The notes: a model not told the origin generated them from the letters alone. 64,000 bases of DNA from Phycisphaerales bacterium (GCA_028279375.1 JANQNW010000014.1:1-64000); one strand, 5' to 3'; counted from the stretch's first letter, positions 1-8,641 are shown. Numbers and translations: made by a program.

Positions 1-1
1 G

Positions 2-1480
2 TTCTTCGTGATCAGCGGCTCGGCGCGCGTTGTGCTCGATGGACTTCCGCCGGCATTGCTTGGACGGCGATCAGAGCGGCGAACGGGCGTCATCGGCGCC
101 GTCGCGCGACTCCTGACAAATCGTCAGGCGCCGGAGGCTCGCAATCTCGAGGAATACAGGCAGAGTCGGGAGGTCGGCGAGCGCACGAGCGACGGCGACG
201 GTCCTCGTGTCTTCCTGCAGGATGTGCCCGGCGTCATTGATGAGCACAGCACCGTGCAGTTGGGCGCCGGGGAGTTCTTCGGCGAGATCGCTGCGCTTGG
301 TCGGTCTCCGCGTACGGCGAGTGTGTTTGCGGATCAGGAGAGCGAGCTACTCGAAATTCGCTGGCAAGGTCTGCGCGACATTCGGCGCCGGGCGGACGAG
401 ATCCGGGCGCACATCGACGCCCTGTATCGTGAGCGCAGTCTCGTGCGCCATCTGCAGGAGGTCGAGGAGTTTCGCGGGCTCACTGGTGAGCAGCTCGAAC
501 GCATCGCCGAGGCGACGGTGTTTGAGTCTTTCGGGAGCTTTGACTGGAATATCTCCTACAAGCGCCTTGCAGAGGCTGGTCGCGCCAGCGACTTCAGTGA
601 TGAGCCGGTCATCGTGCAGGAGGGGCACTATCCGAATGGCCTCGTGCTGATTCGATCCGGATTTGTCCGCGTCAGTCGCAGTGTCGGCGACTCCGAGCAG
701 ACAGTCAGTTATCTGGGGAAGGGTCAGGCGTACGGCCTCGAAGAGCTTGCTCAGAACTGGCGTTACGAACAGCAGCGGCCCTGGCGTCGCACCCTGCGAG
801 CGATCGGCTATGTCGATGTTCTGCGTGTGCCCACGCGAGTGATCGAGGAGATCGTGCTTCCCGGTCTTCCAAAGGAAACAGCGCGCAAGGCCGAGGGTGA
901 TCTGCATCGGGCGGCGTCGAGCGCGCCGGACCGCGCTGCCCAACTGGAGACCGGCGTCCTCGAGCGACTCATGGAGCTTCGCCTGGTGAACGGATCCGAG
1001 GCGATGGTGATCGATCTCGATCGATGCACGCGCTGTGATGACTGCGTTCGCGCATGCGCCTCCGCCCATGACCAGAATCCACGGTTTCTTCGCCATGGGC
1101 CGCAGATCGGCAGATTCATGATCGCGAATGCCTGCATGCACTGCGCCGATCCCGTCTGCATGATCGGATGTCCGACTGGCGCAATTCACCGTGATCTTTC
1201 AGGAGGGCAGGTCGTCATCAACGACCTGACGTGCATCGGTTGCGCGACGTGCGCCGACAGTTGCCCCTACCACAACATTCGCATGGTTGAGATCCGCAAT
1301 CGGCACGGCGTGGAGGTGCGCGATCCTGAGAGCGGCATGCCGATTCGAAAGGCCACCAAGTGCGATCTGTGTGTCGATCTGCCGGGTGGGCCTGCGTGTC
1401 AGCGCGCGTGTCCGCATGATGCGCTTCGAAGAATCGATCTGCGAACGCCCAATGCGCTCGCGGAGGTCTCGGCGCGATGA
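2..1480 (+). CDS. Cyclic-nucleotide-binding domains fused to a four-cluster [4Fe-4S] ferredoxin (5' end cut by window)
   Basis: The reading frame is open from the first bases, so the N-terminus lies outside the window; the first visible codons read FFVISGSARV, a typical strand of a cNMP-binding (CRP-like) beta roll. A second such domain follows (about residues 150-290 of the visible part, with EGHYPNGLVLIRSGFVRV). The C-terminal third has sixteen Cys in four CxxCxxC...C groups (CTRCDDC, CMHCADPVC, CIGCATCADSC, CDLC...CQRAC), the pattern of NrfC/HybA/DmsB-type electron-transfer subunits carrying four [4Fe-4S] clusters. No HTH is visible, so this is probably a redox subunit with a sensory input and not a transcription factor. 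It overlaps the next gene by ATGA. It should pass electrons to or from the membrane b-type protein downstream; direction and donor are unknown. Confidence 0.82.
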   Translation, partial: FFVISGSARVVLDGLPPALLGRRSERRTGVIGAVARLLTNRQAPEARNLEEYRQSREVGERTSDGDGPRVFLQDVPGVIDEHSTVQLGAGEFFGEIAALGRSPRTASVFADQESELLEIRWQGLRDIRRRADEIRAHIDALYRERSLVRHLQEVEEFRGLTGEQLERIAEATVFESFGSFDWNISYKRLAEAGRASDFSDEPVIVQEGHYPNGLVLIRSGFVRVSRSVGDSEQTVSYLGKGQAYGLEELAQNWRYEQQRPWRRTLRAIGYVDVLRVPTRVIEEIVLPGLPKETARKAEGDLHRAASSAPDRAAQLETGVLERLMELRLVNGSEAMVIDLDRCTRCDDCVRACASAHDQNPRFLRHGPQIGRFMIANACMHCADPVCMIGCPTGAIHRDLSGGQVVINDLTCIGCATCADSCPYHNIRMVEIRNRHGVEVRDPESGMPIRKATKCDLCVDLPGGPACQRACPHDALRRIDLRTPNALAEVSAR

Positions 1481-2298
1481 TCAGGTTTCGAACGCGCCGC
1501 CAGGTCGGACTTCTTGTCGCGATCGCGCTCAGCGCGCTGCTGTTGATCTGGCACAGCGCTATGCGGTCATCGCTGAGGTCAACGGACGTTCTTACGGGCG
1601 TGGGCTTGCTCGCGCTCGTACTCCTCTTGACGTCTCTCAATGTGCGAAAGAAAGTCCCGACGGCGCCGCTTGGCCCGGTGGCGTGGTGGATGCAGTTTCA
1701 CATCTATGGCGGCCTCTTCTCCGGCGTGCTTTTTCTTGCGCACGCGGGCGCCGGCGCGCCTTCAGGACTTATCGAGATATGGGTGTGGGCGCTTTTTGTG
1801 CTCGTGTTCCTGAGCGGCCTTGCCGGTCTCGGACTCTCGAGGCTGCTTCCGGCTCGTTTGACGGCGGGAGGCGAGGAGGTCATTTACGAACGCATTCCCG
1901 CGCATCGACGCAAGCTGCTCGAAGAGGCGGATGCGCTTGCCACCGCGGCTGCCGCACAGTCCGGCGAGTCCGTCGTGGCGGATTTCCATGCGCACCGACT
2001 GCGTTCGTTCCTCGCCGCTCGTCCGCGGCTTCTTCGGCCGCTCCGGCTTGGCGGCCATCGACGGCGCGCTCTGCTGCAGGAACTGGATGCGCAGGTGCGG
2101 AGTCTTGGCAAATCGGACAGCCGGCAGATGAATGAACTGGCGCGCATCGCGCGCGTGAAAGATGATCTGGATCTCGCTGCGGCTTCGCAGATGCTTCTGC
2201 GCCTCTGGCTCTTCGTGCATATCCCGGCGACGTATGCGCTGATCATCGTCGGCGCGGCGCACGGCTTCATCGCGTTGCGATCGGGGGGGCTCTCGTGA
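1477..2298 (+). CDS. Di-heme b-type cytochrome-like membrane protein, copy 1
   Basis: 273 aa with hydrophobic segments near residues 10-27, 39-55, 69-92, 98-122 and 240-266. Four membrane histidines form two pairs with identical spacing, H75/H89 and H248/H262 (H-x13-H each), the spacing used to ligand two stacked b hemes. A charged cytoplasmic-type loop (about 130-235) separates the two halves. It overlaps the ferredoxin gene (ATGA) and the downstream decaheme gene (GTGA), so the three are probably co-translated. Inferred role: carry electrons across the membrane between the ferredoxin and/or quinone pool and the decaheme cytochrome. The same His arrangement recurs in the paralogue at 4692-5642. 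I do not recognise a named family. Confidence 0.7.
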   Translation: MIRFRTRRQVGLLVAIALSALLLIWHSAMRSSLRSTDVLTGVGLLALVLLLTSLNVRKKVPTAPLGPVAWWMQFHIYGGLFSGVLFLAHAGAGAPSGLIEIWVWALFVLVFLSGLAGLGLSRLLPARLTAGGEEVIYERIPAHRRKLLEEADALATAAAAQSGESVVADFHAHRLRSFLAARPRLLRPLRLGGHRRRALLQELDAQVRSLGKSDSRQMNELARIARVKDDLDLAAASQMLLRLWLFVHIPATYALIIVGAAHGFIALRSGGLS

Positions 2299-4469
2299 AT
2301 CTCCGCCTGCAACAGTTCGGCCACGCGCAGAGTGCGTATGAGCGTCCGGAGCAGCGTTGGGTGTGCGGCTGGGCTGCAGAGGGCAAGCCATGCCCGCACG
2401 GACCCGATGTCAAGGGGCGCTGCCATGCCAGCGGCGAGTGCCACCCCGTTCGTCAGGGTGATCGATGGCGATGCGCACGACGGCCGGACTTCGGAGGACC
2501 GTGCGAGTCGGGGCCTCTTCCCGACGGGACTTGCTGCAACCCGATTCCGGTGTGCCAGCCCCGGCGAAGCCAGCGCTCTCGCCGCGGCGCGCTGGTCGTC
2601 TGGACGTGTCTTGCCACACTCGGAGCGCTCGTCGCGATTCTTGCGGCGCCGAACAGCAGGTCATTCGTATCGGCGGGTCCGCTCTCGTCTTCGCATGCCT
2701 TCCTCGCGAATGACTGCGCGCAATGCCATACGACGCGGGATGGGGGACCGCTGGATGCCTTCGATGGAGCGAGATTCGGCGTCGTCGATGCGGATCGGTG
2801 CCTGGAGTGCCATGACCTGGGCGACCACGCGCTGATGCCGCATTCGGTCGCGGAGCTTCCGAGTCCGGAGCCGTCGGGCGACACGCCCGCGATCATGGCG
2901 TTGCAGGCGGCGCTCGTTGGATCTCCGGACGCGCAACAAGTCGCCGGCGACTGCATGACCTGCCATCAGGAGCACCACGGCAGCGCGGTGGATATCGCGC
3001 ACCTGACCTCGAGGCAGTGCCAGTCCTGCCACACGAACCAGTTCAACTCATTCGAGGACGGGCACCCGGAGTTCAGCGATGACGCATGGGCGCGGGAGCG
3101 CGCTCTGTCGTATGACCATCATTCGCACGAGACGGATCACTTCCAGCGCAGTCCCGAGCACGCGCTTTCCTGTGCTGCTTGTCATGTCATGAATGAACAG
3201 ACCGGCGTGATGACGCTCGCGAGCTTCGATCAGATGTGCGCCGCGTGTCATGACGACCAGATTCGAGGCGCAGGGCGCGTCGCTGGCGCCGGATTCTCGA
3301 TCCTGAATCTGCCCGCGATCGATGTTCGATCTCTCGAGGACACCGATCGCTGGATCGGCGACTGGCCGGCGGACAGCGCATTCGTCGAGACCGGCGCAAG
3401 TGAATTTACGATGGCTCTCCTTGAGGGTCTCGACGCTGCGAGTGTCAATCTAGCGCGCAGCGGCGACCTTGTTGATCTCTCAGACGCGGATGACGATGCA
3501 CTCGACCGAGCTGCTGATTTCGCCTGGCGTGTGAAGGAGCTCTGGTTCGACCTGGCGTCGAAGGGCGGACCGGCGCTTGCCGAGCGACTGGATCCGGATG
3601 GCTCGGGCGACGACGCGCCGGCTCGCGTCAGCGCGGAAGCGGTGCGAGCCGCCGCTGATGCGTGGATGCCGAATCTACGCCGCGATCTCGCCATGCGCGC
3701 AGCCGGCGTCACGCCGGAGGCCGAGCCTGAGCCGGTCGATTCGTCGCCAGCGTCCGCGACGCCTCAGTCCGAGGACGACGATCTTTTCGACGACGATCTC
3801 CTCGATGATGATCTTCTGGATGATGATCTGCTCGCCGACGATGACGAAGACACGGATCTGCTCGACGAGGACGACGATCTCCTAGGCGACGATCTTCTTG
3901 GCGACGATCTGCTGGACGACGAACTTGATGAAGCGTCGGAGGAAGAGACGGAGCCCGGCGACGAGCTCTCCGTGCCGCAGTGGATGCTGAGCGCCGAGGA
4001 TGATGTCCCCGGAGGTGGCTGGTATCTCTCGGAGGACGACTTCTCGGTGCGTCACCGCCCGACTGGCCATTCCGATGAGTTCATGCGCGCCGTGATCGAG
4101 TGGTCGTCGCGCCGGACGAGCGAGGACGACGCCTGGAGCGGCTTATTCCTTCAGGTCGCGGGAGAGGGGGCGCCAGGCGCCTGCGCGAAGTGCCACAGCG
4201 CCCTTGGGACGACCGATGGCGAGATGGTCTGGACGACGCCGCCATCAGCAGGTCCGGAACATGGACTGCTTCGATTCAGCCATGCGCCCCATGTGAGCGG
4301 ATCCACGATCGGCTCGTGCGACGGCTGCCATGTCCCCTCGAGAGGCGCCTCCAATGGCGATTTCAGGCCGATTCGGATCGCCTCCTGCCTCGACTGCCAC
4401 AGGCCAGGGCGGAGCTCCTCGACGTGCCTGACGTGCCACTCGTATCACTCCAGAACGCCCTGGGAATGA
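2295..4469 (+). CDS. Decaheme cytochrome c with N-terminal Cys-rich repeats and Asp/Leu repeat tract
   Basis: 724 aa, GTG start overlapping the upstream stop (GTGA). Ten CxxCH heme motifs are visible: CAQCH, CLECH, CMTCH, CQSCH, CAACH, CAACH, CAKCH, CDGCH, CLDCH and CLTCH. Before the single membrane segment (about 98-118) lies an unusual Cys-rich section with two repeats, Cys 24/33/43/49 and Cys 60/70/80/87 (plus C81), each with a GP-x-x-x-G-x-C core and a final C-x-P. The hemes therefore sit on the outer side of the membrane, while the Cys-rich part should remain cytoplasmic if the segment is an uncleaved anchor. Residues 493-546 are an Asp/Leu-rich repeat separating the first six hemes from the last four. 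Likely role: periplasmic electron carrier or terminal redox partner; substrate not deducible. Confidence 0.85.
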   Translation: MNLRLQQFGHAQSAYERPEQRWVCGWAAEGKPCPHGPDVKGRCHASGECHPVRQGDRWRCARRPDFGGPCESGPLPDGTCCNPIPVCQPRRSQRSRRGALVVWTCLATLGALVAILAAPNSRSFVSAGPLSSSHAFLANDCAQCHTTRDGGPLDAFDGARFGVVDADRCLECHDLGDHALMPHSVAELPSPEPSGDTPAIMALQAALVGSPDAQQVAGDCMTCHQEHHGSAVDIAHLTSRQCQSCHTNQFNSFEDGHPEFSDDAWARERALSYDHHSHETDHFQRSPEHALSCAACHVMNEQTGVMTLASFDQMCAACHDDQIRGAGRVAGAGFSILNLPAIDVRSLEDTDRWIGDWPADSAFVETGASEFTMALLEGLDAASVNLARSGDLVDLSDADDDALDRAADFAWRVKELWFDLASKGGPALAERLDPDGSGDDAPARVSAEAVRAAADAWMPNLRRDLAMRAAGVTPEAEPEPVDSSPASATPQSEDDDLFDDDLLDDDLLDDDLLADDDEDTDLLDEDDDLLGDDLLGDDLLDDELDEASEEETEPGDELSVPQWMLSAEDDVPGGGWYLSEDDFSVRHRPTGHSDEFMRAVIEWSSRRTSEDDAWSGLFLQVAGEGAPGACAKCHSALGTTDGEMVWTTPPSAGPEHGLLRFSHAPHVSGSTIGSCDGCHVPSRGASNGDFRPIRIASCLDCHRPGRSSSTCLTCHSYHSRTPWE
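3771..3932 (+). repeat. Imperfect DDDLL-type coding repeat inside the decaheme cytochrome
   Basis: Codes for residues 493-546, a run built from DDDLL, GDDLL and DEDTD units with almost no other residues. At DNA level it is a string of near-copies of gac-gat-ctt/ctg. A shorter relative of the same tract (LLDDDLLDDDLDLL) occurs in the second decaheme protein at about 6964-7032, in the matching position between heme 6 and heme 7. It probably forms an acidic linker, possibly binding divalent cations. Confidence 0.85.
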
Positions 4470-4691
4470 CCGATAAGGAGCCCTGTGGCCCGGTTGCGGG
4501 GGGGTCATGCGGAGAGAGCGGATTCCGTCGGATTCGCGCGTCCGGATAAGCCAATTACGGCGTTTGAATTCAACAGAAGGCATTGTGGATCGTCTGATCC
4601 GCGTTATTCTCGTAGCGGAGGATGATGGACCGCATCGAGCCCCGGGACTGCTCAGCCATTCGTATCTGGCTGTCAGGCAAGGGCTTGCGAG
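4470..4691. other. Gap between the two cytochrome pairs; no gene recognised
   Basis: About 220 bases separate the first decaheme gene from the second b-type gene. No convincing ORF or RNA gene was found. A GGATC-gtct-GATCC inverted repeat lies near 4586-4599. A TTGTGG ... TATTCT pair around 4582-4609 is a weak promoter candidate for the second pair of genes. Confidence 0.4.
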
Positions 4692-5642
4692 ATGGCCTGC
4701 GATCTCGGTCGTGCGCCAGGCTTGATGCGATCCGTATTTGATCCGGCTTTCGGGCCGTTTGCGGATATGGGCAAAGAGAGAGCCTCAGTTCCGAGTCTTG
4801 TTCATCGCCGTTTCGCGGATCGCGCTGTCGTCTCGCTGACGATTTCGATCGCGCTCGGGTGCGTGGCGATGTTTGCGGCGTGCCTGTTCTATTCACGGTG
4901 CGCCGACGCCCTCCATGACACGCGATTCCTGACCGGCTGGGTGCTGGCGTTGACGCTGGCGGTGCTCTGCTTCCCGCAGACGCTACGTCTTCTGCGCGTT
5001 GCGTCGGGCCATCAGTGGCTACGTCTTCATCTTGCTGTCTGGACGATCGGCGTGGTCCTCTTCGGATTCCACATCGAGTCGCATGGTCCGAATGCGCCAT
5101 TCGAATACGCCTTGACCGGGCTCTTCGGGGTGTATGCCTTGAGCGGTCTGGGACTCGCCGGTCTCTTCGTAGTGAATCGTCGGGCAAGCGCCGGGCGGCC
5201 CGCCGAGACAATCGAAGAGTTCCTGGTGGACTGGGTCGCCCTCGGTGAGCGCGTCGATGGACTTCGTCAGGAAGCGAGAACGAAGAGTTGTGGCGGCGAC
5301 ACACTCGAGCTCTTCGAGCAGGCCGCGTATCGCATGAGCCTGCGACCGCGCTCCGGTCTGCAGCGTATGCTTCGTCCGGCGACGGACGCCAGCCCGCTGA
5401 CGATCAAGGCCGAAACGCTGCAACGAATCGCCTCGAACGTCGATCGCGAGGCGCTGAAAAGACTCAGTGAGGCCATGTCGGATGCCGATACTCTGGAAGC
5501 CCGCTTCGTCCGCAGGATGGCGCTGCGTCGAGCGACGTTCGCTCACGTCTTCATCACCTGCAGCCTGATTACGCTGGGCATGATGCATGGCACATTGCTT
5601 AGCGCACACGGCTTCATGGCTCACGTCGTTCTCGGCAAGTAA
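4692..5642 (+). CDS. Di-heme b-type cytochrome-like membrane protein, copy 2
   Basis: 316 aa if started at the ATG that has an AGGG element 8 bases upstream; internal ATGs at residues 12 and 26 are possible alternatives. The membrane histidines again form two H-x13-H pairs, H113/H127 and H285/H299, matching copy 1 although the overall sequence has diverged strongly. Hydrophobic segments lie near 45-67, 80-97, 112-127, 137-161 and 283-305. A soluble loop of about 110 residues joins the halves. It is followed after 10 bases by the second decaheme gene, so the b-type plus decaheme pair is repeated as a unit. Confidence 0.68.
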   Translation: MACDLGRAPGLMRSVFDPAFGPFADMGKERASVPSLVHRRFADRAVVSLTISIALGCVAMFAACLFYSRCADALHDTRFLTGWVLALTLAVLCFPQTLRLLRVASGHQWLRLHLAVWTIGVVLFGFHIESHGPNAPFEYALTGLFGVYALSGLGLAGLFVVNRRASAGRPAETIEEFLVDWVALGERVDGLRQEARTKSCGGDTLELFEQAAYRMSLRPRSGLQRMLRPATDASPLTIKAETLQRIASNVDREALKRLSEAMSDADTLEARFVRRMALRRATFAHVFITCSLITLGMMHGTLLSAHGFMAHVVLGK

Positions 5643-5652
5643 GATCGCATAG

Positions 5653-7653
5653 ATGTCACGCGTACCGACTACTGGCGCGCAGGACGGCGGACTTGGCCTT
5701 CGGGCGAAGTTGTGGTTGTTCGCGATCGCAGGCGCGGCTGTGACCGTCGCTGTCGTGACGCCGTTCCTTGCTCCCAATACAGGCGGCAAATATGTGATGC
5801 CCGGTCCGCTGACGCATGCTCATGCGTCGCTGGCGCAGGACTGCGCGCACTGTCACATGACGACCGCCAGTTCGATCAAGACGCCGCTGCATGGGCTGAT
5901 TGTAAGTGAGGGTTCGCTGGAGGAGAGCGGCAAGTGCGTGGCGTGTCACACGTTCGGCGATCATGTGCTGTCGCCGCACAGTGACGACCCGGCGCTGATC
6001 GCAGCGATGACAGAGCGTGCGCGTGAGGAGGCGATCGCGCGTGGCGTCAGCGCGTCGGATCTGGAGCCGTTCGCGGGTTACGATCGCATCGCCTGCGCCG
6101 TCTGCCATCACGAGCATCAAGGCGCTGACGCGTCGCTCATCACGATGACGAACCGCCAGTGCCAGACGTGCCACAGCGCCGCATTCGAGAGCTTCGCCGA
6201 TGGGCATCCGGAGTTCCGGAACTATCCATATGCGCAGCCACTGAATATCGCGTTCAACCACGCGTCACATCTGACGCGTCATTTCGTCGGCGCCCGTCGC
6301 GATCACGCGCCGAGTTCCTGTGAGTCCTGCCATGTGCCGAGTGTGACGGGCGCAGAGATCGGGACGCTTGGATTCGAGTCCATGTGCGCGTCCTGCCACT
6401 CCGCGCAGATCGCGGGAGATGGACGAGCCGGCGCCAAGGGCATCGATGTGCTCTCGCTCCCGGCGGTCGATGTCATGACGCTTCGCGAGCGCGGATTCGA
6501 TATCGGCGAATGGCCTGCGGACAGCCGATTCCTCGAGACGGAGCTCACGCCCTTCCTGGAGCTTGCGTTGCTGGGCGATCGGCGAGGCTCCACGAGCGTT
6601 GCCGAGATCCAGGAGATGAATCTGCTCGATCTCCAGGGCGCAACTGATGAGCAACTCGAGGTCGTGACGGACTATCTCTGGTCGATCAAGGCGTTCCTCT
6701 TCGAACTGACGACGGATGGTCACCGAGCGATGCGCTCGCGCGTCGAGGCCTCGCTGGGTCGAGCGCTGACGCGTGAGGAGTCGATCGGGCTCCTCTCGCA
6801 GATGCCTGTGGATGTCGTTCGCACGGCGCAGCGCCAGTGGCTTCCGAGGCTGATCGAGGAGATGAGCGAAGAACGCGAACGCCGAGGTCCGGCGGCGAAA
6901 TCTCGGGCGGAGGCCGAAGCGCAACAGAGCGCTTCCCGGCCGGCGGACGATTCCGGCGACGAACTCCTTGATGACGATCTCCTCGATGACGACCTTGATC
7001 TGCTGGCGATGGATGACGACGAGGACACGGACGTCGACCGACGTTCGACGGCGCCGAGCGTCTACCAGGCGTCACCAGAGGACTGGGTGGCCTCCGGCGG
7101 ATGGCATCGGCGCGATGAGACGTACACGCTCGCGTATCGACCGACGGGGCACGCCGATGAGTTTCTGAAGTGCTGGCTGGATGTCAGCGCCGCACGCGCC
7201 GAGGGGCCCGGGCGCGTCGCCGCATCGCACATCTTCCAGAGCCTCGCCGATCGCGACGCGCCGGGAATGTGCACGAAATGTCACACGATCGACGGCGATG
7301 CGACTGACAAGCGACTGAACTGGATCTCCTCCATCGCGCCGCGCGCGACGTCGGCGTATACGAAGTTCGATCATCGTCCGCATGTGCTCATGGCCGGCGA
7401 GCAGCAGTGCAACTCATGCCACCAGCTCGGAGGCGCCGCCCTGATCCCGATTGATCGATCGGTGAGCGTCCCGCTGCCTTCAAAATCGGCCTTTGCGCCA
7501 ATTCAGCGCAGTTCCTGCGTGGAGTGCCACACGCCTCAGGCGGCGGGCAACTCCTGCACGCAATGCCATTCGTATCACGCGACCCCGGTGAGACGGAGCA
7601 TCAACATCACGCCGCTTCCGGGACCGGTGACGTCGGGTGAGGAACGGGAATAG
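5653..7653 (+). CDS. Decaheme cytochrome c, paralogue of the 2295-4469 protein
   Basis: 666 aa. An N-terminal hydrophobic segment (about 19-38) serves as anchor or signal. Ten heme motifs follow: CAHCH, CVACH, CAVCH, CQTCH, CESCH, CASCH, CTKCH, CNSCH, CVECH and CTQCH. Order and surroundings match the first decaheme protein: shared phrases include GP-L-x-H/S-AHA/AFL near heme 1, DGHPEF after heme 4, YRPTGHADEF/HRPTGHSDEF before heme 7 and a final CHSYH. It lacks the Cys-rich N-terminal repeats and has a shorter acidic Asp/Leu tract. It is the last gene of the module and stops 28 bases before the convergent greA. Confidence 0.87.
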   Translation: MSRVPTTGAQDGGLGLRAKLWLFAIAGAAVTVAVVTPFLAPNTGGKYVMPGPLTHAHASLAQDCAHCHMTTASSIKTPLHGLIVSEGSLEESGKCVACHTFGDHVLSPHSDDPALIAAMTERAREEAIARGVSASDLEPFAGYDRIACAVCHHEHQGADASLITMTNRQCQTCHSAAFESFADGHPEFRNYPYAQPLNIAFNHASHLTRHFVGARRDHAPSSCESCHVPSVTGAEIGTLGFESMCASCHSAQIAGDGRAGAKGIDVLSLPAVDVMTLRERGFDIGEWPADSRFLETELTPFLELALLGDRRGSTSVAEIQEMNLLDLQGATDEQLEVVTDYLWSIKAFLFELTTDGHRAMRSRVEASLGRALTREESIGLLSQMPVDVVRTAQRQWLPRLIEEMSEERERRGPAAKSRAEAEAQQSASRPADDSGDELLDDDLLDDDLDLLAMDDDEDTDVDRRSTAPSVYQASPEDWVASGGWHRRDETYTLAYRPTGHADEFLKCWLDVSAARAEGPGRVAASHIFQSLADRDAPGMCTKCHTIDGDATDKRLNWISSIAPRATSAYTKFDHRPHVLMAGEQQCNSCHQLGGAALIPIDRSVSVPLPSKSAFAPIQRSSCVECHTPQAAGNSCTQCHSYHATPVRRSINITPLPGPVTSGEERE

Positions 7654-7681
7654 CGGGATTTGAATCGACGCCTTCGAGGCG

Positions 7682-8146
7682 CTAGAGGATCTCAAGGACC
7701 TCAAATCGCTTGACCCCGCGCGGCGTATCGACGCGCACGGTCTCACCGATCCGGGCTTTGAGCAGCGCTTCGCCCATCGGGCTCGAGACGGTCACCTCGA
7801 CCGGATCCGCCAGCGGGTTTCCTGAGGATTCGCCGACGAGGCGGACATCCTCGATATCGTCGGTCTCGATTTCCTTGATTTTCACGGTGGACCCGACGAA
7901 GACGATGTCGGCCGTGGCGGCGTCCTCTTTGACGACGACCGCCGTCGCGAGGCGATCTTCGAGGCGTGTGATCTCCGCCTCATCCATGCCCTGATCCTCG
8001 CGGGCCGCGTGGTATTCGGCGTTCTCCTTGAGATCGCCGAGCTCGCGCGCTTCCTGGATACGCGTCGAAATCGCCTTGCGTCGTCCCTTGAGCTCCGTCA
8101 GGCGCGTTTCGATCTGTTCTTTTTCCTGTTTGGAGATGAACTCCAT
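7682..8146 (-). CDS. greA: Transcription elongation factor GreA
   Basis: 154 aa from an ATG preceded by GGAGG at 7 bases spacing; a longer open frame upstream has no support. GreA binds in the RNA polymerase secondary channel and stimulates cleavage of backtracked transcripts. The coiled-coil tip motif GDLKENAEYHAAREDQG with its acidic residues is present, followed by the C-terminal FKBP-like domain (VSSPMGEALLKARIGETVRV). Length is normal for the family (about 155-160). It is transcribed away from the lysine operon and shares the 495-base intergenic region with it. Confidence 0.96.
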   Translation of the reverse strand: MEFISKQEKEQIETRLTELKGRRKAISTRIQEARELGDLKENAEYHAAREDQGMDEAEITRLEDRLATAVVVKEDAATADIVFVGSTVKIKEIETDDIEDVRLVGESSGNPLADPVEVTVSSPMGEALLKARIGETVRVDTPRGVKRFEVLEIL

Positions 8147-8305
8147 CGGGATCCTCCGGCCCTCGCTGCTGCGCCGCCGCCTACGTCGCCCTGTTCCGGG
8201 CGGACGGCCGTCCTCTGAGCGCACCACTGTAGCCGGGCCCTCAGGGGGGCGCCGGGTGTGAACAGGGCGTGTTCGGGGCGTGAAAAAAATCGATTTCATG
8301 CGCCG

Positions 8306-8502
8306 GTCGGCCGGATGGAAGGCGTTTCCAACTGTGTCGGACGCAGGGCTGAGCAGGCCCGCGACCGGATTCTGATCCTCGATTGCTGGGAGCGCCCTGA
8401 GCAAGCGCTCTCTTGCCGGACGGCGGGCTCTCGCGAAACTCCCCCCGCCGCGCCGGCCGACACAGGGCCCGCGAGTCTTCTGCCGACTCGTGGGTCTTTT
8501 TT
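8306..8502 (+). ncRNA. Candidate structured RNA with closing helix and 3' terminator
   Basis: Within the 495-base greA/lysine-operon intergenic region, 8306-8314 (GTCGGCCGG) is exactly complementary to 8453-8461. This closing helix encloses further hairpins: 8317-8320/8326-8329, 8367-8370/8375-8378, 8390-8395/8405-8410 (GAGCGC/GCGCTC) and 8421-8427/8444-8450 (CGGCGGG/CCCGCCG). A strong intrinsic terminator begins five bases after the closing helix. Alternative pairings exist: 8333-8340 (TGTGTCGG) competes for 8457-8464, and 8358-8364 could pair with the terminator 3' arm at 8488-8494. The form is that of a riboswitch-like leader or small RNA. It does not match conserved cores I know, including the lysine riboswitch. 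High GC makes chance helices likelier, so confidence is limited. Confidence 0.35.
8467..8502 (+). terminator. Intrinsic terminator between greA and the lysine leader
   Basis: An 11-bp stem, 8467-8477 with 8485-8495 (two G-U pairs), has a 7-base loop and is followed by C and six T (8497-8502). No annotated plus-strand gene ends nearby, since the last one stops at 7653 and greA is on the other strand. The terminator therefore implies an untranslated transcript starting upstream in the same intergenic region. Confidence 0.65.
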
Positions 8503-8576
8503 CGCGCCGACTCCGGTCCGGGAGCACGCGGGCGCGTCGTCTCGTCGACGATTTGCGATTTCTCGTGAAGTGGACC

Positions 8577-8606
8577 TTGACACAAGGCCGATCGAGAGAG
8601 AGCATT
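8577..8606 (+). promoter_or_regulatory. Possible promoter of the lysine leader/operon
   Basis: A perfect TTGACA -35 hexamer lies at 8577-8582. No good -10 is found at the standard spacing; the closest is AGCATT at 8601-8606. A start near 8612 would place the leader-peptide ATG about 30 bases into the transcript, which fits an attenuator. Confidence 0.35.
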
Positions 8607-8641
8607 CGCCGCCCCCGACATTTCTGGGGACGGAATAAGAC

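Noticed and set aside
8306..8502. Lysine riboswitch or TPP riboswitch
   Set aside because: A CTGAG and a CTGATC phrase occur, but the conserved cores of either class are missing, so only an unclassified structure is reported.
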